Source of the DNA: Desulfovibrionaceae bacterium
GTDB lineage: Bacteria; Desulfobacterota; Desulfovibrionia; Desulfovibrionales; Desulfovibrionaceae
NCBI GenBank assembly: GCA_015709205.1
Contig: JACCQO010000003.1
Coordinates: forward strand, 1 to 64,000
Direction: 5' to 3'
Length of the DNA stretch: 64,000 nucleotides
The notes under the pieces were generated by a model, which saw only the letters and a program-made list of their open reading frames with translations, was not told the origin of the DNA and searched no databases. The position numbers and the translations under genes were made by a program. Of this stretch, positions 1 through 8,799 are shown piece by piece; the stretch's first letter is position 1; every line of letters starts with the position of its first letter.

Positions 1-62
1 ACAAAGAGGTCCCGCCTCTCCCCGCCTCCCCCCGGCTCTTCGCTCCCCCCATCCCGCCGCGC

Positions 63-1496
63 TCAGGAACCTTGGGGCGGCGTGGGGGCGGAGGTGGGGG
101 CGGGCGCGGCGTCGGCTTCGAGGCGTTTGAGTTTGCGCCAGAGGGAGACGCGGTCGATGCCGAGGATTTCGGCGGCGCGGGTCTTGTTGCCGTTCACGCG
201 GCGCAGCACCTGGCGCAGGTAGTCGGCCTCGACTTCGGCCAGGGTGGGCATGGGGCCGGTGTCGTGGGCGGCGTGCGGGGATGCGGGCAGGCGACCCGCG
301 AAGCGGCGCGGCAGGTGGGCGCGGCGCACGACCTGGCCGTCGGCGAGGATCACGCAGCGTTCGATGACGTTCTTGAGTTCGCGCACGTTGCCCGGGAATT
401 CGTAGGCCATGAAGATGTCCATGACCTCGTCGGAGAAGCGTTCCACGGGCTTCTTGTACTGCTGGGCGTACTGGGCCAGGAAATGGTGGCAGAACAGGGG
501 GATGTCGTCGGTGCGGTCGCGCAGGGCCGGGATGCGCAGGGTAAAGACGTTGAGGCGGAAGAAGAGGTCTTCGCGGAAGGTTCCGCGGGCCACGGCGTCC
601 TTGAGGCCGCGGTTGGTGGCCGCGAGCACGCGCACGTCCACGGGGACCTCCTCGGTGCCGCCCACGCGGATGATGGTCTTTTCCTGAAGCACGCGCAGGA
701 GCTGGATCTGGTTGGCGTAGGGCATGTCGCCGATCTCGTCGAGGAGCAGCACGCCGCCGTCCAGGGCCTCGAAGATGCCCTTCTTGAGGCCGCGCGCGCC
801 GGTGAAGGCCTCGCGCTCGTGGCCGAAGAGCTCGTTGGCCATGAGTTCCTCGCTGAGCGCGCCGCTGTTGACGGCGAGGAACTTCTGGTCCGCGCGCGGG
901 CTGTTCTGGTGGATGATCTTGGCGACGAGCTCCTTGCCCGTGCCGGTCTCGCCGCGCAGCAGCACGGTGCAGTCCAGGGGCGCGACGTGGGCGATGAGCT
1001 CGCGCAGTTCCTGGATCTGCGGGCTCTTGCCGATGAGTTGCGGGCCCACGTGGTTGCGGACCATGTCGCGCAGTTCGACCAGTTCGTGCTGCACGAGGAC
1101 CTTGACGCGCGCCTTTTGCAGCAGGGCGCGCACCTGGTCCGGGCCGAAGGGGGTGGGCAGGTAGTCGAAGGCGCCCTGGCGGATGGCCTCCACGGCCTGC
1201 TCCACGGAATCGGCGGCGGTGAGCATGACGACCACGACCCAGGGCCAGCGGTCCTTGATGGTGCGCAGGAGGCGCATGCCCGCGTCGTGTTCGGCGCGGT
1301 CCGGGCCGGACGCGCCGTGCATGGCCCCGCCCAGGCCCACGAGCACGAGATCCACGGCGCGGCGCTGGAGCACGGCGATCGCGGCCTCGGGCTCGGCGCA
1401 GGGCGTCACGGCGCAGCCCTCCTGGCCCAGCGTGTGGGCCAGGGCGAGCACGGCTTCGGGGGAGTCGTCGACGAGAAGGACGTCCAGATCGCTCAT
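63..1496 (-). CDS. Sigma-54-dependent regulator with a pseudo-receiver domain
   Basis: NtrC-type transcription activator of 477 residues: receiver (about 3-125), AAA+ sigma-54 interaction domain (about 150-385; Walker A GETGTGKE at 181-188, Walker B LLLDEIG, arginine region FREDLFFRL) and a C-terminal Fis-type helix-turn-helix ([22 protein letters not shown]). The open frame continues 30 codons upstream, but the start at 1496 gives the canonical receiver opening MSDLDVLLVDD. Two key receiver residues are missing: the phospho-acceptor Asp is Gly54 (in VDLVLVGLGG) and the conserved Lys is Thr115 (LPTPF). The sigma-54 contact loop reads EAFTGA (228-233) instead of GAFTGA. It is divergent from the kinase/regulator pair at 1825-4677, so it may be a phosphorylation-independent paralogue of that regulator. 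Family assignment is firm; loss of phosphorylation is inferred from the residues. Confidence 0.93.
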   Translation of the reverse strand: MSDLDVLLVDDSPEAVLALAHTLGQEGCAVTPCAEPEAAIAVLQRRAVDLVLVGLGGAMHGASGPDRAEHDAGMRLLRTIKDRWPWVVVVMLTAADSVEQAVEAIRQGAFDYLPTPFGPDQVRALLQKARVKVLVQHELVELRDMVRNHVGPQLIGKSPQIQELRELIAHVAPLDCTVLLRGETGTGKELVAKIIHQNSPRADQKFLAVNSGALSEELMANELFGHEREAFTGARGLKKGIFEALDGGVLLLDEIGDMPYANQIQLLRVLQEKTIIRVGGTEEVPVDVRVLAATNRGLKDAVARGTFREDLFFRLNVFTLRIPALRDRTDDIPLFCHHFLAQYAQQYKKPVERFSDEVMDIFMAYEFPGNVRELKNVIERCVILADGQVVRRAHLPRRFAGRLPASPHAAHDTGPMPTLAEVEADYLRQVLRRVNGNKTRAAEILGIDRVSLWRKLKRLEADAAPAPTSAPTPPQGS

Positions 1497-1824
1497 GGTT
1501 TGCCTGGGGCGCGCCCGGGCCGTGCCGAACGGCTCGCAAACGGGCGGTTCGGGGCCGACGGTTCGGGGCGGGCGCACGCCGTCCACCGTCTAGCATGGCC
1601 CAAACTGAAACACAACGCGATGGAAGCGGCCGGGCGCGGACCCGGGCGGGCCGCGCCCTGGCGGCCCGGGCGCGGGCGCGGCGCGCCCAACCGCCCGGCG
1701 GAGCGGGCGATTTCCCGCGCCGGAACGGGGGCCGGTTGCCGTCCGGCCGCGAAACGCGTATTCTGGCGATCTCGCGCGCGGCCCGCGAGGCCTGGGGGCA
1801 CGGCCGGAAGAGCGGCGACAGCAC
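1497..1824. other. Divergent intergenic region, no gene seen
   Basis: A 328-base, very GC-rich gap between the outward-facing pseudo-receiver regulator and the histidine kinase. It must hold the promoters for both. I could not find a convincing -35/-10 pair or a GG-N10-GC sigma-54 site. A stop-free stretch at 1595-1828 on the plus strand has no ribosome binding site and an Arg/Ala/Gly-biased translation typical of non-coding GC-rich DNA. Confidence 0.5.
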
Positions 1825-3309
1825 GTGAAGCGCCTGTTCAAGATCAACATCCGCCAAAAGGTCCTGGTGGGCCTGTGCGTCTTCATGCTCGGCATCGGCG
1901 CCCTGGCCTACATCTCCTATTCCAATCTGGTACGGATCGAGCTCAAGGTCTCCCTGGTGGAGATCGTGGACGATTTGAGCAACATCGCCCTGGAGATCCG
2001 GCGCACGGAGAAGAACTTCCTGCTCTACGGCGAGGCCGCGAGCTTCGACGAGAACCGCGCCTACATCGAACGGGCCTTCGCGCTGCTCACGACCATCCCG
2101 CCGACCCTGAACCTGCCCACGGTGGACCAGCCGCTCTCGGGGCTGCGCGAGATCCTGCGCGCCTACGCCGAGGTCATGTCCACGCTGACCACGCGCCCGG
2201 GGCTGGACGCGGAAGCGCGCAAGGCCCTGGTGGAGCGGCTGCGCGAGAACGGCAAGCAGCTCGTGGAGCGGTCCAAGGCCATCTCCAAGTACGAGCGCGC
2301 GGACATCCTGCGCATCAACCACCGGCTGCGCCAGAACCTGCTGACCTCGGTGGCCGTGCTCGTGCTCATCGGGCTGGCCGCGTTCCTCTTCATGGTCTTC
2401 AAGATCATCCTGCCCCTGCAGGGCATCGAACGCTCCACGGCGCGCATCGCCAAGGGCAATTTCGAGCCCATGCCCGTGTGGAACACCAACGACGAGATCC
2501 AGCGCGTGATGGAGGCCATGAACCGCATGGTCCACGAGCTGGACAAGCGCCGCGACCAGCTCGTGCAGGCCCAGAAGCTCTCGTCCATCGGCACGCTGGC
2601 CTCGGGCATCGCGCACCAGCTCAACAACCCGCTCAACAACATCTCCACCTCCTGCCAGATCCTCATGGAGGAGGCGCGGGCGCCGGGGGGAGCGGGAATG
2701 GAGAACGGGACGGGCGGGGACTCCGACCCGGCGGCGGCAATGGCCGCGCGCATGCTCGCGAACATCGAGCAGGAGACCATGCGCGCGCGCGACATCGTGC
2801 GCGGGCTGCTGGAATTCTCGCGCCAGCAGGAATTCTCGCCCGCGTCCATCCCCCTGCGCGAGGTGGTGGAGCGCGTGCTGCGGCTGATCTCCTCGCACGT
2901 GCCGCCGGGCATCGAGATCGTCACCGACGTGCCCGCGGACCTTTCCGCGGTCATGGACCTGCAGCGCATGCAGGAGGCGCTCATCAACCTGCTGATCAAC
3001 GCGGTGCAGGCCATCGGCGCGCCGCCCGGCGAGATCGGCGTCACGGCGCTGCGCATGCCGGGCGTGGCCGACGAGCCCGACAGCCTGCTGATCTCCGTGG
3101 CGGACACGGGCAAGGGCATCGCCCAGGAGGACCTGGAGCGCATCTTCGACCCGTTCTTCACCACCAAGGACGTGGGCAGCGGCACGGGGCTGGGGCTCTT
3201 CGTGGTCTACGGCATCGTCAAGCAGCACCGCGGCCGCATCTGGGCCGAGAGCGAACCCGGCCGGGGCACCACCTTCCACATCGAACTGCCGCTCACGCAG
3301 GACGGCTAG
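1825..3309 (+). CDS. Membrane sensor histidine kinase
   Basis: Transmembrane histidine kinase of 494 residues with a GTG start. Membrane segments lie at about 12-32 and 172-194, enclosing a helical extracytoplasmic sensor of about 140 residues. A HAMP linker follows (195-245), then a HisKA domain with His264 in GIAHQLNNPL, and an HATPase domain with an intact G1 box (VADTGKGI), FDPFFTTK and G2 (GSGTGLGL). A glycine-rich low-complexity loop (about 290-310) interrupts the dimerisation helices. The gene sits 9 bases upstream of an intact sigma-54 response regulator, so the two probably form one operon and a cognate pair. The signal cannot be read from the sequence. The receiver-Lon protease about 2 kb downstream is a plausible second phosphoryl acceptor (inference). 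Confidence 0.93.
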   Translation: MKRLFKINIRQKVLVGLCVFMLGIGALAYISYSNLVRIELKVSLVEIVDDLSNIALEIRRTEKNFLLYGEAASFDENRAYIERAFALLTTIPPTLNLPTVDQPLSGLREILRAYAEVMSTLTTRPGLDAEARKALVERLRENGKQLVERSKAISKYERADILRINHRLRQNLLTSVAVLVLIGLAAFLFMVFKIILPLQGIERSTARIAKGNFEPMPVWNTNDEIQRVMEAMNRMVHELDKRRDQLVQAQKLSSIGTLASGIAHQLNNPLNNISTSCQILMEEARAPGGAGMENGTGGDSDPAAAMAARMLANIEQETMRARDIVRGLLEFSRQQEFSPASIPLREVVERVLRLISSHVPPGIEIVTDVPADLSAVMDLQRMQEALINLLINAVQAIGAPPGEIGVTALRMPGVADEPDSLLISVADTGKGIAQEDLERIFDPFFTTKDVGSGTGLGLFVVYGIVKQHRGRIWAESEPGRGTTFHIELPLTQDG

Positions 3310-3318
3310 GGGGAGCGC

Positions 3319-4677
3319 ATGGAGCAGGCGGCGGACCGCATCCTGGTGGCGGAGGACGAACGCATCGCGCGCGAGAACCTGGAGTTCGTGCTGCGCAAGG
3401 ACGGACACCTGGTCACGGCCGTGGACAACGGCACGCGCGCCCTGCAGGAGATGGAGCGCGAGGAGTTCGACCTGGTGCTCACGGACCTGAACATGCCCGA
3501 CGTGGACGGCATGCAGATCCTGGAGCATTCGCTGCGCACGCGGCCGGACACCGAGGTGGTGGTCATCACGGGCTACGCCACGGTGACCTCGGCCGTGGAG
3601 GCCATGCGCAAGGGCGCGTTCTTCTACCTGCCCAAGCCCTACAAGATCGACGAGCTGCGCGTGCTGGTGGGCAAGGCGCTGGAAAAGCGCCACCTGCGCA
3701 CCGAGGTGGCCCGGCTGCGCCGGCAGGTGGAGCAGGCCGACTTTCCGCACATCATCGGCGACAGCCCGCCCATGCGCGCGCTCAAGGAGACCGTGGCCCA
3801 GATCGCGCCCGTGGACTGCAACGTGCTCATCCTGGGCGAGACGGGCACGGGCAAGGAACTGGCCGCGCGGACCATCCACCACCTCAGCCCGCGCGCCGAA
3901 CACCGTTTCCTGGCCGTGAACTGCGCCTCGTTCAACGAGGAGCTGCTCGGCAACGAGCTCTTCGGCCACGAGCGCGAGGCCTTCACCGGCGCGGGCAGGC
4001 TCAAGAAGGGGCTGCTCGAAAGCGCGGACGGCGGCACGTTCTTCCTGGACGAGATCGGGGACATGCCCCTGGCCATGCAGGCCAAGCTGCTGCGCGTGCT
4101 GGAGAACAAGACCGTGATCCGGCTCGGCGGCACCGAGGAGGTTCCCGTGGACGTGCGCATCCTGGCGGCCACGAACAAGAACCTCAAGATGGAGGTCGAG
4201 GCCGGGAACTTCCGGCAGGACCTCTTCTACCGCCTCAACGTCATCACCCTGAACCTGCCCTCCCTGGCCCAGCGCAAGGAGGACGTGCCGCTGCTGGCCA
4301 ACTACATCCTGGGGCGCACGGCGGCCAAGCTGGGCAAGAACGTGCAGGGCATCTCCGAGGAGGCGCTGGAGACGCTGCTGGCCTACGAGTTTCCCGGCAA
4401 CGTGCGCGAACTGGAGAACATCATGGAGCGCGCCGTGGTGCTGTGCAACGGCGCGACGATCCAGCCCGCGCACCTGCCCGAGGACCTGCACCGCTTCGAG
4501 ACGCGTCTGGCGCGGCCGCGCTTCGACCGGCTGGTGACCCTGCGCGAGAACGAGCGCCAGTACATCGCCTGGGTCCTGGAGCAGACGGGCGGCAACAAGA
4601 CCCGCGCGGCCGAAATCCTGGAAGTGGACCGCGCCACGCTGTGGCGCAAGATCAAGCGCCAGGACGAGGAGGAGTAG
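3319..4677 (+). CDS. Sigma-54-dependent response regulator (NtrC family), intact receiver
   Basis: Response regulator of 452 residues. The receiver (about 6-120) carries Asp56 (LTDLNMP) and Lys105 (YLPKP), so it should accept phosphate, unlike its paralogue at 63-1496. The AAA+ domain has Walker A GETGTGKE at 172-179, a sigma-54 contact loop reading EAFTGA at 219-224 in place of GAFTGA, Walker B FFLDEIG and FRQDLFYRL. The Fis-type helix-turn-helix at the end ([22 protein letters not shown]) is close to that of the other regulator, so the two may recognise similar operators. It starts 9 bases after the histidine kinase and is followed by a strong terminator. Targets are unknown, and no sigma-54 promoter was found nearby. 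Confidence 0.95.
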   Translation: MEQAADRILVAEDERIARENLEFVLRKDGHLVTAVDNGTRALQEMEREEFDLVLTDLNMPDVDGMQILEHSLRTRPDTEVVVITGYATVTSAVEAMRKGAFFYLPKPYKIDELRVLVGKALEKRHLRTEVARLRRQVEQADFPHIIGDSPPMRALKETVAQIAPVDCNVLILGETGTGKELAARTIHHLSPRAEHRFLAVNCASFNEELLGNELFGHEREAFTGAGRLKKGLLESADGGTFFLDEIGDMPLAMQAKLLRVLENKTVIRLGGTEEVPVDVRILAATNKNLKMEVEAGNFRQDLFYRLNVITLNLPSLAQRKEDVPLLANYILGRTAAKLGKNVQGISEEALETLLAYEFPGNVRELENIMERAVVLCNGATIQPAHLPEDLHRFETRLARPRFDRLVTLRENERQYIAWVLEQTGGNKTRAAEILEVDRATLWRKIKRQDEEE

Positions 4678-4716
4678 CGCGGCCGGACGGCCCGGCCCGA
4701 GTGCAGAAGGCCGCCA

Positions 4717-4756
4717 CGCGAAACGCCCCCGAAGGAGACTTCGGGGGCGTTTCGCG
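4717..4756. terminator. Bidirectional hairpin terminator
   Basis: Perfect 17-base-pair stem (4717-4733 with 4740-4756) and a six-base GGAGAC loop, between the ends of the plus-strand regulator and the minus-strand cysteine-rich gene. The stem contains AAAC/GTTT near its base, which supplies short T runs in both directions. Confidence 0.85.
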
Positions 4757-4784
4757 TCGGCATGGTTACGTGCGGGCCGGGCCC

Positions 4785-5225
4785 CTACTTGCAGCCGTCG
4801 GCGGCCGGTCCGATGCAGGAGCGCGTGGTCCGGTCCCAGAGCTGGCAGTCGTAGGGGCAGGGCTCTTCGGGCACGAAGCCGGGGCAGTCGAAGGACCGCT
4901 CGACCTTGCGCGCCCCGGCCCGGCACTGGGCGTCGGCGCGCGCGCACGCCGTCCGGCACCTGTCCCGCGCCGCACCCGTCCCGAGCCCGTCGCAGCCGCT
5001 CTTGCAGCGCGCCCAGCGGTCCAGGCAGGCGCCGTAGAGATCCCCGAACGCGGCATCGCAGCAATTCGTGCAGGGGTTGATGCCCGGCGGGCAGCCGCCC
5101 ACGCACCGGGCAAAGGTGCCCGTCTGCGCGGCGGCCGGACCGGCCGCGGCGGTCGTGGCGGCCACGGCCACGGCGACGAAAAGGAGCCGACGCATCGGCA
5201 GCCACAGGCGGGCGAGCTTGCACAT
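4785..5225 (-). CDS. Exported cysteine-rich protein of unknown function
   Basis: Protein of 146 residues with an N-terminal signal peptide (hydrophobic [16 protein letters not shown] followed by PAAAQ, a likely cleavage region). An alternative start at residue 11 (5195) would give a more typical signal peptide; neither start has a clear Shine-Dalgarno sequence. The mature part has 16 cysteines in about 115 residues, mostly as pairs three to four residues apart, which points to a disulfide-stabilised or metal-binding periplasmic protein. I recognise no family, and there is no CXXCH haem motif. It lies 60 bases downstream of the receiver-Lon gene on the same strand, so the two may be co-transcribed and this could be a target or accessory of that system. 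Confidence 0.75.
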   Translation of the reverse strand: MCKLARLWLPMRRLLFVAVAVAATTAAAGPAAAQTGTFARCVGGCPPGINPCTNCCDAAFGDLYGACLDRWARCKSGCDGLGTGAARDRCRTACARADAQCRAGARKVERSFDCPGFVPEEPCPYDCQLWDRTTRSCIGPAADGCK

Positions 5226-5285
5226 GGCGCAGATCCGATTCCGGTTTCGCCGACGGACGCTTCCACCCCGTCCGGCGTCCCCGTC

Positions 5286-7304
5286 CTACTCCCCGCGCGC
5301 GCCGAGGACAACCTCGGCGGCCTCGTCCAGGCTGTCCACGAAGACGAGCTCCAGCGCGTTGCGCACCTCGGGATCCATGCGCGCCACGTGCGCTTCGTTG
5401 CCGCGTGGGAACACGGCCACGCGCGCCCCGGCCTGCTGCGCGGCGAGGATCTTCTCGCGGATGCCGCCCACGGGCAGCACGCGGCCGCTGAGGGTGAACT
5501 CGCCGGTGAGCGCGGCGTCGCGCCGCGCCGGGCGGCCCGTGAGCAGCGAGAGCAGGGCCATGGCGATGGTCAGCCCGGCCGAGGGGCCGTCCTTGGGAAT
5601 GGCCCCGGCCGGAATGTGCACGTGGATGTCGCTGCCCTCCAGGAACCCCTCGTCCACGCCGTAGTGCGCCGCGTTGGAGCGCAGGTGGCTGAGCGCCGTG
5701 CGCGCGGACTCCTGGAGCACCTCGCCCAGGGACCCGGTCATGATCAACTGGCCCGTGCCGCGCATGCGCGCGGTCTCGATGAAGATGATGTGCCCGCCGG
5801 TCTCGCTCCAGACCAGGCCGGTGGTCACGCCCGGCAGGTCCGGCCCCTCGGCGGCCTCGCGCGCGAAGGCGGGCGGGCCGAGCAGCTCGGCCACGTCGGG
5901 TGCCTCCACGGTCAGGGGCACGCGGACCTTTTCCTGCAGAAAGCGGCGGTTGATCTTGCGCAGCACCGAGCCGATCTCGCGCTCCAGGGAGCGCACGCCC
6001 GCGCCGCGCGTGTGGTCGCGGATCAGCGCGTCCATGGCCGCGTCCGTGAAGACGATCTCCCCGGCGGCGTGGCCGTGGCGCTCCACGGCGCGGGGCAGGA
6101 TGTACTCCTGGCCGATGCGCCGCTTCTCGCCCAGGGTGTAGCTGGGAAAGGGGATCATCTCCATGCGGTCCAGGAGTGGGGCGGGCAGGTTCTCGGGCAT
6201 GTTCGCGGTGGTGATGAACATCACGCGCGAAAGGTCGAAGGGGATGTCCAGGTAGTAGTCGAGAAAGGCGCGGTTCTGCTCCGGGTCCAGGATCTCGAGC
6301 ATCACCGAGGCCGGATCGCCCCGGAAGTCCTGGCCGATCTTGTCGATCTCGTCGAGCATGAAGACCGGGTTGTTCACGCCCACGCGGCGGATCTCGGTGA
6401 TGATCCGCCCGGCCATGGCGCCCACGTAGGTGCGGCGGTGGCCGCGCAACTCGGCCTCGTCGCGCAGCCCGGCCATGGACAGGCGGATGAAGCGCCGCTC
6501 CAGGGCCTCGGCCACGGCGCGGCCGATGGAGGTCTTGCCCGTGCCCGGAGGGCCGGTGAAGCAGAGGATCGGCCCGCGCGCCACGCGCTCGTGGTGCGCG
6601 TCGGCCAGGGCCTCGCGCGCGGTGCGACGCAGGGTGTCCAGGTTCAGCGGCTTGGGCAGGTAGTGCGCCGCGCCCTTGCGCAGGGCGTCCACGGCGGTGT
6701 CCACGGTGGCGTAGCCGGTCACGAGGATGAGCTTGGTGCGCGGCGAACCCTGCTTGATCCACTCCAGGAGCTGGATGCCGTCCACCTTCTGCATCTTCAG
6801 GTCCGTGATGACCAGGTCCACGGGCCCGGAGGAAAAAAGCGTCTTGGCCTCCTGGCCGTCCGAGGCGGCCTCCACGCGCCAGCCTTCCTTCTGCAGGGCG
6901 TAGACCGTGTTCTCCCGCGCGATCTTCTCGTCGTCCACCACGAGCACGCGCAGGGGCCGCTTGCTGCTGACGATGCCCGAGGCCAGGTACTCGAGCATGC
7001 GCTCCTTGACGCGCGCCAGGCCGTAGTGCTCGCGGTTCATGATCTCCTCGGCCCGGGCCAGGTCGAAGTTGTCCTCCGATCCCGCGTTCCAGGGCAGGGA
7101 AAGCAGAAACTCCACGTAGTTGAGGCCGATGCCGTATTCGGCCGCGGCCGGGTCGGTCTTGTCCAGCTGGTCCAGGGCCGAAAGCGCGGCGCCGTGCACG
7201 TGCTGCGGCAGCCCGGCCCCCTCCACGCGCGCGCGCAGCTTGGCCGTGGCCCCTTCCGCGCGGCCGTCGTCCGCCGTGTCGTTGGAGCGTCTGAAGAGCG
7301 CCAT
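5286..7304 (-). CDS. Lon-type ATP-dependent protease with an internal response-regulator receiver
   Basis: Protein of 672 residues. Residues 40-112 match the helical segment that precedes the ATPase in Lon ([35 protein letters not shown]). A complete receiver follows at 118-235, with Asp168 (VITDLKM) and Lys218 (YLPKP). The Lon AAA+ domain resumes at 244 ([16 protein letters not shown]; Walker B MLDEID at 316-321). The protease domain ends the protein with Ser575 (KDGPSAG) and Lys618 (REKIL), 43 residues apart as in E. coli Lon. The usual N-terminal LON substrate-binding domain is absent. The chosen start has AAGGAAGG just upstream; the frame stays open 25 codons further. The receiver sits exactly where canonical Lon has a short linker between the helical segment and Walker A, so phosphorylation could gate ATPase or protease activity. 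Neighbouring kinase and regulators suggest a shared signal. Confidence 0.95.
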   Translation of the reverse strand: MALFRRSNDTADDGRAEGATAKLRARVEGAGLPQHVHGAALSALDQLDKTDPAAAEYGIGLNYVEFLLSLPWNAGSEDNFDLARAEEIMNREHYGLARVKERMLEYLASGIVSSKRPLRVLVVDDEKIARENTVYALQKEGWRVEAASDGQEAKTLFSSGPVDLVITDLKMQKVDGIQLLEWIKQGSPRTKLILVTGYATVDTAVDALRKGAAHYLPKPLNLDTLRRTAREALADAHHERVARGPILCFTGPPGTGKTSIGRAVAEALERRFIRLSMAGLRDEAELRGHRRTYVGAMAGRIITEIRRVGVNNPVFMLDEIDKIGQDFRGDPASVMLEILDPEQNRAFLDYYLDIPFDLSRVMFITTANMPENLPAPLLDRMEMIPFPSYTLGEKRRIGQEYILPRAVERHGHAAGEIVFTDAAMDALIRDHTRGAGVRSLEREIGSVLRKINRRFLQEKVRVPLTVEAPDVAELLGPPAFAREAAEGPDLPGVTTGLVWSETGGHIIFIETARMRGTGQLIMTGSLGEVLQESARTALSHLRSNAAHYGVDEGFLEGSDIHVHIPAGAIPKDGPSAGLTIAMALLSLLTGRPARRDAALTGEFTLSGRVLPVGGIREKILAAQQAGARVAVFPRGNEAHVARMDPEVRNALELVFVDSLDEAAEVVLGARGE

Positions 7305-7658
7305 GGTTCCTTCCTTATGGGCGTTGCGCCCCGCCGGGGGCGACGACACTTCTAGCACATCCCGGCCCCCTTGTCCCATGGCGGCGCACTGCTGCGATTC
7401 TCAACACTTCGCCGAAAGCGCTGCAACACATGCAACCATTCGAATTTTAAAATATAAATTTTGATCCATTTGAATGCGTTGCAAATACCAACAGCGCGCG
7501 CCCCGCACCGGGCTGGGACTCTCGAAGATAAAAGTTAATCATTTCAGTATATTTTAATCCAGCAACAGCGTTGGCCCGGTCCTTGTAATGCCGCGCTGCA
7601 GATCACAACACGTGGGCCGCGCACGCGGTCCCAAGGAATGCCGGAAGGAACGCAAGGA
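7305..7658. other. Divergent promoter region, AT-rich core
   Basis: A 354-base gap between the receiver-Lon gene and the rightward TauE operon. Positions 7430-7560 are strikingly AT-rich for this genome (runs such as GAATTTTAAAATATAAATTT), as expected for promoters facing both ways. TTGATC at about 7461 is a possible -35 element, but no -10 partner stands out. No coding capacity seen. Confidence 0.5.
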
Positions 7659-8144
7659 ATGATCAGGAAGCTGGAGAGACTGGCGGCGGCCGTGGCCTTT
7701 GCCGAGGCCAACGACGCGCAGACCGCCCTGGAACTGCTCGACGAGATCAAGGGGCGCTACCCGCAGCACAGCCGCAAGATCGTGCTGGTCTCCCCGGCCG
7801 AGCCCATCAAGCAGGGGCTCGTGGAATACGGCCTCGGGCTCGCGGAGCGCATGCGCTACCACACCCTGTTCATGAGCGTGTTCCCCGGCAAGGAAAAGGA
7901 AAAGATTTTCGAGCAGTTGGCGGCACGCGACCGCGACACCGTACGCAACCTCGCCCAGCGCCTGGCCCCGGCCGGGACGGCGACCATGCGCACCGAGCAC
8001 GCGGCCCTGCGGGGCGATTGGAAGACGCTGGTCCAGGAGGCCTGCCACCGCCTCGGCGGAGTCGAAATGGTCATCCTGCAGAAGAAGCGGTCCGAGCCGT
8101 GCCACTCCGGCTTCGCCGTGCCGGTCTTCTGCCTGGATCTGTGA
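7659..8144 (+). CDS. Small universal-stress-like protein with FAEA N-terminal module
   Basis: Protein of 161 residues. The start at 7659 is preferred over 7638 because GGAAGGA lies about ten bases upstream, whereas the first ATG has its purine tract directly against it. The middle (RKIVLVSPAEPIKQGLVEYGLGLAERM) resembles the first strand and helix of UspA-fold proteins, but I see no ATP-binding G-2X-G-9X-G(S/T) motif. The first 30 residues (RKLERLAAAVAFAEAND) are shared with the 55-residue product of the next gene. It opens a run of genes leading to a TauE/SafE permease and a tandem UspA protein, so a role in that transport or stress unit is likely. The Usp relationship is tentative. Confidence 0.75.
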   Translation: MIRKLERLAAAVAFAEANDAQTALELLDEIKGRYPQHSRKIVLVSPAEPIKQGLVEYGLGLAERMRYHTLFMSVFPGKEKEKIFEQLAARDRDTVRNLAQRLAPAGTATMRTEHAALRGDWKTLVQEACHRLGGVEMVILQKKRSEPCHSGFAVPVFCLDL

Positions 8145-8214
8145 CCGACACCATCACGGGATCAGAAGCCGCGCCCAAGGGCGGCGCAGGCAAAAGCGAT
8201 CCCAGGAGGACACC

Positions 8215-8382
8215 ATGTTCGCATTCATGCGCAAGTTGGAGAACTACTTCGCGGCAGCGGCCTTTGCCGAGGCGGGCGACTACGCCACGGCCCGTTCCAT
8301 CGCCGAGGAGGGGACCCGCGCCGCGCGCCGGGCTCCGGCCCGGACCGCGCCGCAACGGCCGCGCCTGCGTGCCGGACGGTAG
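8215..8382 (+). CDS. Small 55-residue protein sharing the FAEA module
   Basis: Short open frame with an excellent AGGAGG six bases ahead of ATG. Residues 5-26 (MRKLENYFAAAAFAEAGD) align with the N terminus of the preceding gene product, while the tail is Arg/Pro/Ala-rich and may be disordered. The first half would form an amphipathic helical hairpin. It lies between the Usp-like gene and a small membrane protein, in the same direction. No function is known to me; the repeated module suggests a shared partner or a regulatory peptide for the permease unit. Confidence 0.7.
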   Translation: MFAFMRKLENYFAAAAFAEAGDYATARSIAEEGTRAARRAPARTAPQRPRLRAGR

Positions 8383-8457
8383 CCGCGCGCATCCCCAGGG
8401 AAGCCCCCCGGCCCGGCCGGGTTTTGCAGCAACCACAACACGAAGAGGGAGTAGACC

Positions 8458-8772
8458 ATGACCACGAGCACCAACAGACGGTCCACGGCCAAGCGCAGGA
8501 GCGTCATCTTCGGCATCGCCTCCGTCGCCTTGTACGCGGCCGTTTTCACCAATTCGGACACCGTGCTGGACGTTTGCTCCAGGGGCGGATTCTACAACGT
8601 GCTGCCCATCGCCACCGTGCTGCTCTTCTCCTACGTGCACGGTTCGTTCGCCAGCAACGTCTGGTCGGCCCTGGGCATCGAGGCCTCCAGCCGCGCGGGC
8701 AAGGCCAAGAGGAAGGAGACCCCGGCCCGGCCCGAGCAGCGCGTGCGCGAACAGGCCGTGGTGGCCAGATAG
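8458..8772 (+). CDS. Small membrane protein upstream of TauE/SafE
   Basis: Protein of 104 residues with two likely membrane helices (about 17-34 and 47-64), a basic N terminus (NRRSTAKRRS) and a basic, charged C-terminal tail of about 30 residues. GAGGGAG upstream of the ATG is a good ribosome binding site. It ends 27 bases before the TauE/SafE permease gene and was probably made with it, so an accessory subunit of that permease is the simplest reading. I do not recognise a named family. Confidence 0.75.
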   Translation: MTTSTNRRSTAKRRSVIFGIASVALYAAVFTNSDTVLDVCSRGGFYNVLPIATVLLFSYVHGSFASNVWSALGIEASSRAGKAKRKETPARPEQRVREQAVVAR

Positions 8773-8799
8773 GCTTGCAACTCCAAGGAGATCAGTGTC

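Noticed and set aside
1595..1828. Possible small plus-strand gene ahead of the histidine kinase
   Set aside because: No ribosome binding site, Arg/Ala/Gly-biased translation, and it overlaps the kinase start.
72..7355. A stop-free plus-strand frame of more than 2400 codons
   Set aside because: It runs antisense or out of frame to four well-supported genes and translates to Gly/Ala/His/Leu-biased sequence with no domain. It is a by-product of very high GC.
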